Shown here: piece by piece, positions 57,713-64,000 of the stretch | Position numbering within the stretch: the stretch's first letter is position 1 | Layout of the letters: every line of letters starts with the position of its first letter | DNA from: Mantis religiosa | Taxonomy: Eukaryota > Arthropoda > Insecta > Mantodea > Mantidae | DNA length: 64,000 bases | Assembly (NCBI GenBank): GCA_030765055.1 | Contig: JAUKNK010000331.1 | Coordinates: 1,870,001-1,934,000 of the forward strand | Reading direction: 5' to 3' | Translations under genes and position numbers: made by a program | The notes under the pieces: generated by a model | What the model was told of the DNA's origin: nothing | The model's database searches: none | What the model saw: the letters and a program-made list of their open reading frames with translations, nothing else

Positions 57713-59370
57713 TGGGAGTGTAACACGTTAAGTGCCTGCAGCAGACGATCTCTTAGTTACACTGATTGTCCGCCAGGAGAGAAATTCCTGAACTACCAAA
57801 GGAACTGGATTCGCTCTCCAGAGATGGCGCCACAGTAAATATCGTTTACTAAGAAGGAATGTGCGTAATTATTTACCAAATATTTTAACACCCTTCAGGT
57901 TATTTGCTTTACATAACGTTTGTATTTTATTTCCAGTTATTAGCTCATAACAAACAACAGCTTCAGTGCATATAAGGGTAATTTAGAAAAAATCAGTAAT
58001 GTCTTATTAGAAAGGAATTTTTCTAATGTTTGTATATTTGGACCTTTTTTTGCATCTTAGAGGCATTCGGAAATTATCAATCCATTAATTGAAGGATAAA
58101 TTTTGTTGGAACTTGTATCTGTAATAATCAGTATATTGAGAAATGTTTCTGTTCCATAGAAATTTCATTTAAGCCAAAGAGTTTTAACATAATTGCTGTT
58201 TGTGAGAAGACTGGATAAGCAGTTCTAGTAAAGCTCAAGTTTGTGATGAAATCGTTGGTGATTATTCAAATACTTGCTGCGTTAAAATCACATGACTTTT
58301 CTATTCCTCTTACTTACGTATTTCGGTACTTTATGTTAGTATTCCTGTTCTTGCAAGAAAACAAGAGAATGTAGACAGCAGGTTACCTTTTAACTTTAGT
58401 TAAATATTTTAAAGCTGGACGTTAGCTAATTGATTAGAAATCTGGTTATCTTTGTATAATTTAGTGATTAATAATAACCTTTCACTTGAAACCTACAGTT
58501 ACTGAAAAATAGAAACGAAAAACAAGAAATACTTCACAAAATCTTTATTCCACAAAAAGTATTTTTCAATTTATTGTTTGTTTTATGGAGATCTCTATAT
58601 TGGATCAGTAAGAATTTGTCTATCTCTTACGGTTTACCATTATGGTAATGTCCTAGGATTAGAGATACTTCTGACCACATTCAGAATTCAATAACGATTT
58701 TTATTTCATTTACATTGTAATATTCTAAAGATGTGGTATATTCGTAGAAATCCTTAAACCATTTTTCAAATTCCTCTTTATTTCCGTAGAAACAGACTTT
58801 AGCCAAATCTTACTGTAGCAGAATTAAGTAACATACACCAATACAATATTCCTAGGTCGATGACCACAAACAAAAGCGTTCACTTTGAAAACACGATACT
58901 CAGTTCCGGTTACACTCTCATTACTACTGTCCCATAAACTAGTCACGGCTTCTTCTATACACGACCATTCATGACTCCAGACGGCTGTGGAATGTTCTCT
59001 ATCAATCAAGATGTCGCTAGAACTTTCTAGTCATCTATCTGCTTCGGCAAGCTCTTTGTGTACGTCGGCTGCGCTATCGCGATAACGCCTTCGCAACAAT
59101 ATGTAACAGAACTTTCGGTTTTCTGATAAATAAATTTCAAAATGTCCCGGTGTTTTCACTTTAGAATCTGAGATTTCTAATTCTCGTAGACCCCTGAACT
59201 AAGCGTGATCTTTAATCTGTAGGTTATGTCGTTTACAGACACGTGGACGGAGGTTTTCTAAAGAGGTTTTACTTTTTGGGTTCACAGAGTTAACAAATCT
59301 GTATTTCTGGTGAATTCTCCCAGTTAAGTTTTTAGATATAATACAATACTTGAGCTAACTACTCTAAGTG
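57713..59370 (+). repeat. AT-rich repeat block with core module c14
   Basis: Core c14 (57768-57839) reads GTCCGCCAGGAGAG and CAGAGATGGCGCCACAGTAA; the donor GT is kept but one G is lost. The Penelope insert lies directly upstream, so no acceptor is left. Later comes the TTTATGGAGATCTCTATATTGG segment (58584) and, at about 58810-59110, a GC-richer island with TGTAGCAG and GTAACA ends that may be an LTR. No gene is supported. Confidence 0.6.
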
Positions 59371-61490
59371 CGTAGTAAGTAATGTAAAACCTGTACCGAG
59401 ATATGTCTTTGGTAGAAATCTGTATGATCAAATCATGTAGTCAAAATCTCGTAACATTATAAATTAGAACTTGACAAAATATAGACAAATTTCCCAGTTC
59501 CACACACTTACTTTATTTGTCTCTACTAATGTGATCAAAGTGCGAAATACTTAATACAAAGAACACAGAATGTACAACTGTAATATTGTAGAAATAGGCT
59601 CAGAGTGATTCAAAAGCAAATCTTGTTAAAAATCATAATATATGGCAACTTTATTTAATTAACGATGTTTAAGGCCCTGTATAGTTAAATTTCAATATGC
59701 AATACCTTTATATATTAAAAACGCTAACCCTACTCTAGTAAGTTGGTAACAATAGCAATACAGTTTAAAAGACAGCAAGAGCTGACCCGACTTTTAACAT
59801 TTAGCTATGACCTTCTATGACCAATAAAATGGGTTATGTAACTTTTCTATGTACGTTATTATTTTTTTCTTTATTTGAGCAGACGAAATAATGAGCTTAG
59901 TGATAGGGCGGTTTGAGAGTAACATCTTAAATCACTGGAGGAGACGATCTGTTAGTTATAGTGATTGTCCGCCAGGAGAGACATTGCAGAACTGCCAACC
60001 GAACTGAAATCGCTGTCCACAGATGGCACCACAGGTAATATCTTATGCTGAGAATGAATATATATCATTATTTACGAAACTTTACAACATATTATAAGTA
60101 TGTAGTTCACATAAAGCTTTGGTTTAATTATTCTTTACTGCCTTGAAACAAACAGGATGAATACGAGGATTACTTCGCTAAAATAAACAATGTTGTGTAG
60201 GAAAGGAAGTCTTCTAAAAGTGTATATGTGGAACAATTTTTACTCAAAAAGTATGCTAAAATTAAATGTCACTGTGGAAATAGTAAGTTTTGTTGGAACT
60301 TGTACCTTGGAAATGCGTCTGTTCCTAAAAATTTCATTTGTCATACGATTTAACACCATTGCTGATTGTGAGAGTATGGCTGATTGTGAGAGTATGGCTC
60401 AAAACCGAACTTCAAAGCTGTTACCTAGCGACCTGCTTTAAATCATTTAACTATCGCTAAAAGGTTACTGTTTCCCCCTTGCTTACTAAACTAAAAGAAT
60501 AATAACAACGTATATTTCGTTAAACAAGAAGTACCCAGATAAATAAGGGTTTATAACAAGACTAGGAAAATTCGTGAACTCCACAAAATGCATAGTTGTT
60601 TAGACAGTCAAATATGAGGTAGATTAGACATGTTTGTTTTGCAACAATGCTTTAAAATCATGTGGAAGATGCGAGGTTCATGTGAGAGAACAGTTCCAGA
60701 TATCTTAGTTAATCTTACAACATCAACTTCCAACAAAACTTAATGTATATCTTAATGAATTACGATATTATTCATCGTCCGATGTGCCTCAAGGTTTGAG
60801 GATCTAAATAAAAATAATAAAGTGTTGAATGCACTTCGCCCGTTGGCAGCACTGATGAAGTAACCATAATAACAACAAGGAGGATTATGGATGTATGAAA
60901 GTCTGTCTCTTCTTACTGTACAAGTTTCTGGAGCAATTTCTATTCACATGCATTATATATCCACCTTAAACGAAGTTAAAAAATAACAAAATGACAGAAA
61001 TGGAACAATGACATACCTCGTTTCGGTAAAAGAAGCTCGATTTGTCACTTAGACTGACAAAACACAATCGTATTACACAGCCAACTGTCTCAGGTAGTGA
61101 ACTTGTTCGTTCCAACAAAACAATATACTATCGTCCTCTCTGGAGTAAGTACATAAGAGAGAATATAAAACCTGTACCGAGATATGACTTTGGTACAAAT
61201 CTGTATGATCAAATCATGTAGTCAAAATGTTGTAACATTATGAAACAGAAGTTAACAAAAATATTGTATTAACTTCTTACTTCCAGAAACTTAACCTTTA
61301 CATAAGATAAGTTGTGAAAACCTGTACTTAATTTTTGAGAACTCTGTATTTCGATTTATCACCAACTATTGGATTAAAGCACCTAATGTTTAATATATAA
61401 AAAAAACAAAATGTACAACTGTAATATTGTGGAAATAGTCTCAGATTCTTTCCGACTAAACTCTCTTTAATTTTGTCGAACTTATTGGTC
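59371..61490 (+). repeat. Terminal mosaic repeat block, with core c15 and block R copy 2
   Basis: It has the AATGTAAAACCTGTACCGAG segment (about 59381), core c15, a perfect 18-bp duplication (60361-60378 and 60379-60396), and block R copy 2 (60848-61149), which gives the empty site for the solo LTR. Similarity to other blocks stops at about 61490. No gene is supported. Confidence 0.7.
59880..60040 (+). repeat. Core module c15, exon-like (59880-60034)
   Basis: TTTTTTTCTTTATTTGAG ends at 59879. The module runs 155 nt to GGCACCACAG and GTAATATC. The core reads GTCCGCCAGGAGAG and CTGTCCACAGATGGCAC. Confidence 0.7.
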
Positions 61491-62152
61491 ATAACTAGGG
61501 AGCGGATTTATAAACACTAAAGTGTATGTAATAGGCAGGCAAAAAGGCACTAAAAATGAACAAAATAGGCACAAAACATTTGCTAAGTAAACAATTAGAA
61601 ATTCACAATTTTAGTAAAATGCTTCCTAAAATGCACTATAAATGCATTATAACAAAATGACGATCATCGCAACATATGCTACAACAAATTCGCTAAACAC
61701 ATACTATTTTGCTGTTCCCTAGACGAAATAGTTCTACATTTATTCCAAATGTCATAAATGGCTCCACAGCAAGTTAAAGTAACAGATATTGTCGTATAAT
61801 GAAAATACATATAAATCCACTTCACTAAGAACCATAATCTACAGAAAGGTGTGAAGTAACTACGTCAAAAAGTAGAAACATGCGTTTTAGGGGGGCAGGG
61901 GGGGGCTAAGGGTGAAAATTCAAATATCTGAAGCTTTTGTTAGATTTGTGTTAAATGTATACCAGTAGTATACAATTTAGCGTTTCAGCACAGTGTAGAT
62001 AAGATGTTGAACTCTCCTCTGTGTTAATATATGAGTGATGTAGAATGCTCATTGATTTAGAACTCTCCTATATGAAAATCGAGTTGTAAAAGAAGGGGAG
62101 TGTTGGCGTAGTGCCGTTCTCCCCTGTGCAGTGAGATGTTTTTGAGGGTTGG
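61491..62152. other. Start of a compositionally distinct region
   Basis: From about 61490 the sequence no longer matches the mosaic blocks. It opens AACTAGGGAGCGGATTTAT, then has repeated AGGCA words (AAAAAGGCAC, ATAGGCAC), a G-rich run (about 61890-61907) and no open frame of note. It could be the terminus of a large element whose genes start at 63056. Confidence 0.4.
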
Positions 62153-62173
62153 GATGATGATGATGATGATGAT

Positions 62174-62235
<62 letters not shown>
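62153..62235 (+). repeat. (GAT)n and (TG)n microsatellites
   Basis: About seven GAT units are followed by roughly 29 TG dinucleotides without interruption. Confidence 0.97.
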
Positions 62236-62257
62236 TGTGTAATGTGTGATGGGTGGG

Positions 62258-62580
62258 ATGGGTAACGGGGGTTCCGGGGATGTTTGAATTAAATGTGAAT
62301 TCTTTTCGATGTGTGTGTGCTTGAACTCTCATGTATGAATATCGAAGTCTAGGGTTCGATATTGTGATGGGGCGGTGTGGGTAACGGGGGTTCCGGGGAT
62401 GTTTGAATTAAATGTATTGATAGTAATTCTTCGATGACTGTGCTTGAACTCTCATGTATGAATATCGAGTCTAGGGTTTGATATCTATTACGTTTAGTAC
62501 TTCGATGTCTGTGCTTAAACTCTCATGTATGAATATCGAGTGTAGGGTTTGATATCTATTACGTTTAGTGTATGATATAT
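62258..62580 (+). repeat. Imperfect short tandem repeats
   Basis: GGTAACGGGGGTTCCGGGG recurs at about 62261 and 62380. CTCTCATGTATGAATATCGA recurs in segments beginning at 62320, 62444 and 62514. TTTGATATCTATTACGTTTA recurs near 62476 and 62548. Periods of 119-124 and 70 bp show a nested duplication history. Confidence 0.85.
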
Positions 62581-62901
62581 GATGCAGTATCGTTAATCTT
62601 TAGATAAAAGAATATCGAGAGAATGATTAGGTATGTTTACTGGGAGAGATTTATGAAAATAAATGTAATAAGACATTCTGGTAAGGGGTGTTCCCTATGC
62701 AGAATCTCTCCTTGAGCTATTGTATCCAAGAGCGATGTAAAGGTTAAGAAAAGGCTAAATTCCATTCCCACATCGAGGTACGAGAAAATATAAATCTATT
62801 CCACATTGAAGTATAAGGGTGATGACGTGTTGTCATTCCTCAAGATTTGTGCATATGTGAGTAAATTCGAATTAACAGGTCTCACCCTGTCCCGCCAGCT
62901 C

Positions 62902-63042
62902 GGGAACGAACGTGTCCTCACTTCACACAAACCCTCCGTACGTTAAGTACAATCGACGATAGGATGGGGAGGGGGGAGACAGGTATGATCACGTTTCATC
63001 ACCCATCTGCTCACTAGGGAACGAATGCATTCTCACTTCACA
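62902..63042 (+). promoter_or_regulatory. Duplicated 26-bp promoter-like element
   Basis: GGGAACGAA, a variable YGYRT, then TCCTCACTTCACA or TCTCACTTCACA, occurs at 62902-62927 and 63017-63042. The second copy ends 14 bp before the ATG at 63056. The TCACTTCAC part could serve as an initiator-type start site. No TATA box was seen. Function is inferred from position and duplication. Confidence 0.45.
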
Positions 63043-63055
63043 TCGCAACGTCAAG

Positions 63056-63723
63056 ATGAGTGGAACAACAACACCTATCATTGAAAGTGATACCAGATTC
63101 TGGGAGAATCTACGCAATTTCGAAGATTTGCAAAAGCATTGGGTTGAGCACCACGATGAAAAGTGTGATGGAAAGATGCATCAAGTGATTTGCAAGAATC
63201 CTTCCCATCATGATTCGATCACATCTTATGCTCAATGCGGAAAGAATTGTAAAGTGTATCTCGGGTAAGTAGAATTATAATTGTGCGTTAACGTGAAAGT
63301 GTTGTTATGTGTTATATAACTAATGATAAATATGTTTATTTCAGTAAAGCCCAAAGTGAAAATGTGGCATGCCAGTCCGAACAGGATCAAGGTGAAGATG
63401 TGTGCGGTCCGTACAATGATCGTCCGTTTAAGGATATCGGTACATCGAAACCCGAGGAGGAAGTCATAGAAAAGTGAGTATAAAATAATAAGAGTTTTAC
63501 GTTAACAAGTGTATTAAATATTCACGATGTTGAGACATAGTTCGTGTATGTCCGCAGATCCAGTAAGAAAGGAGACAAGAAAAAGAAGAAGACGAACTGC
63601 AAACCGAGAATCGTCAAAGCCAAGAAGACGTTCGATCAAGACAGTTTCATCATAATGATGTTCGAACCCTTCACACCCTTCGCAGAAGAAGTAGAGGAGG
63701 AAGTTGCGAGTGATGGTAAATAG
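63056..63723 (+). CDS. Three-exon gene for an unrecognised 167-aa protein
   Basis: Exons 63056-63264, 63345-63473 and 63558-63723. Both introns (80 and 84 bp) follow GT-AG with good sites (CGG|GTAAGT ... TTTATTTCAG; GAAAA|GTGAGT ... TCCGCAG), and the joined frame is open to the TAG at 63721-63723. The first 70 residues are rich in His and Cys (HHDEKC, NPSHHDS, CGKNC) and may bind metal. The middle is acidic and polar. A lysine run (SKKGDKKKKKTN, about 113-124) could be a nuclear signal, and the tail is acidic (EEVEEEVASDG). No family was recognised. A second duplicated promoter-like box lies just upstream. An alternative is that GGTAAAT at 63715 is a further donor and the protein is longer. 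Confidence 0.7.
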
Positions 63724-63730
63724 TGTGTGC

Positions 63731-64000
63731 ATGAACGATAACGACATCTCCATCAGCATTGACTTTCGTGTGAACATAGGATTATACAATGAACTCCCAT
63801 CACTTTACATTAAAGCCACACATGACGATACGTTTGTGTATATTACAAAAGAGGATTGGGAGGTAATAATGTCAAATTTGTGTGTTTTGGATACGTATCT
63901 GAAAGATGGTAAGCATCCATGTGCACCGTACAGTGAGAATATAATATATGCATTTAATATAATGTTATGTATGAATAAGATGCAAGAAATAACGTTTGTG
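63731..64000 (+). CDS. Partial open frame running off the window, unrecognised
   Basis: The ATG at 63731 lies 7 bp after the stop of the upstream gene. The frame is open for all 90 codons to the window end. The start is MNDNDISISIDFRVNIGLYN, with FVYITKEDWEVIMSN further on, and the part seen is acidic, with Ile, Tyr and Asp prominent. No domain was recognised. The tiny gap suggests a dicistronic or virus/transposon-like layout, or an alternative exon of the same gene. The missing C-terminus prevents a family call. Confidence 0.6.
   Translation, partial: MNDNDISISIDFRVNIGLYNELPSLYIKATHDDTFVYITKEDWEVIMSNLCVLDTYLKDGKHPCAPYSENIIYAFNIMLCMNKMQEITFV

Noticed and set aside
58813..59110. LTR in the GC-richer island (TGTAGCAG ... 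GTAACA)
   Set aside because: Ends look LTR-like but flanks TTAC and GAAC do not match, and no empty paralogue was found. Kept only as a remark.
20364..60040. Core modules as coding exons (frame reading roughly SARREIPELPTELESLSRDG)
   Set aside because: The frame is open in about six copies but is broken by a 1-bp loss in c5, shifted upstream by a 2-bp loss in c3, and preceded by an in-frame TAG in c10. Replacements are spread evenly, without a synonymous bias that I can see.
62057..62332. Minus-strand frame rich in His-Thr repeats
   Set aside because: It is the translation of the TG and GAT microsatellites.
63514..63789. Minus-strand 91-codon frame at the right edge
   Set aside because: It lies opposite the third exon and the next open frame, whose splice sites and continuous joined frame give better support to the plus strand.

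Overview
The window looks like nuclear DNA of an arthropod, most likely an insect, dominated by repeats. The signs are AT-rich non-coding sequence, Jockey-type non-LTR retrotransposons with a zinc-knuckle ORF1 and an EN-RT ORF2, relics of Penelope, Tc1 and hAT elements, tRNA-derived SINEs, and 80-bp GT-AG introns in the only host-like or element-like gene at the right edge. No rRNA gene, functional tRNA gene or conserved housekeeping gene was recognised.

Layout. (1) 1-5218 is a compound satellite. An 82-bp array (7 copies) runs into a 35-bp array (27 copies). A GC-richer spacer and a degenerate 82-bp zone follow, and then the same order recurs with 9 and 39 copies. (2) 5219-6603 is a dispersed repeat block that has a paralogue at 36898-38340. 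It is split by two related Jockey elements standing head to tail: E1 (6616-11742, both ORFs open) and E2 (11754-16784, broken). Three copies of the same 11-bp target bound the pair. (3) 16796-61490 is a mosaic of long, mostly same-strand repeat blocks. The clearest pair is block X (about 25.7-34.1 kb) and block Y (about 43.9-52.5 kb), offset by 18.2-19.0 kb. A partial third copy, W, lies at 18.5-24.0 kb. Comparing paralogues gives empty sites that date and delimit insertions: a 503-bp solo LTR with TSD ATAA (17960-18462), a Tc1-like fragment with TA target sites (30536-31048), and the E1/E2 pair. Other relics are Jockey-like pieces at 24.0-25.7, 40.9-43.8 and 54.2 kb, minus-strand endonuclease and RT pieces, a Penelope-like 3' end with a GIY-YIG domain, a hAT piece and three SINE heads.

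The most unusual structure is a module of about 145-155 bp present 15 times between 6.3 and 60.0 kb, 14 times on the plus strand. Six copies sit between a splice-acceptor-like tract and a CAG|GTAAT donor-like end, and the core carries motifs resembling CTCF sites. It may be an array of non-coding exons or boundary elements, or only an old dispersed repeat. Sequence alone cannot decide.

(4) From about 61490 the composition changes: GAT and TG microsatellites, short tandem repeats, a duplicated promoter-like 26-mer, then a three-exon gene (63056-63723, 167 aa) and, 7 bp later, an open frame that leaves the window. Both proteins are unrecognised. The close packing suggests the left end of a larger mobile or virus-like element.
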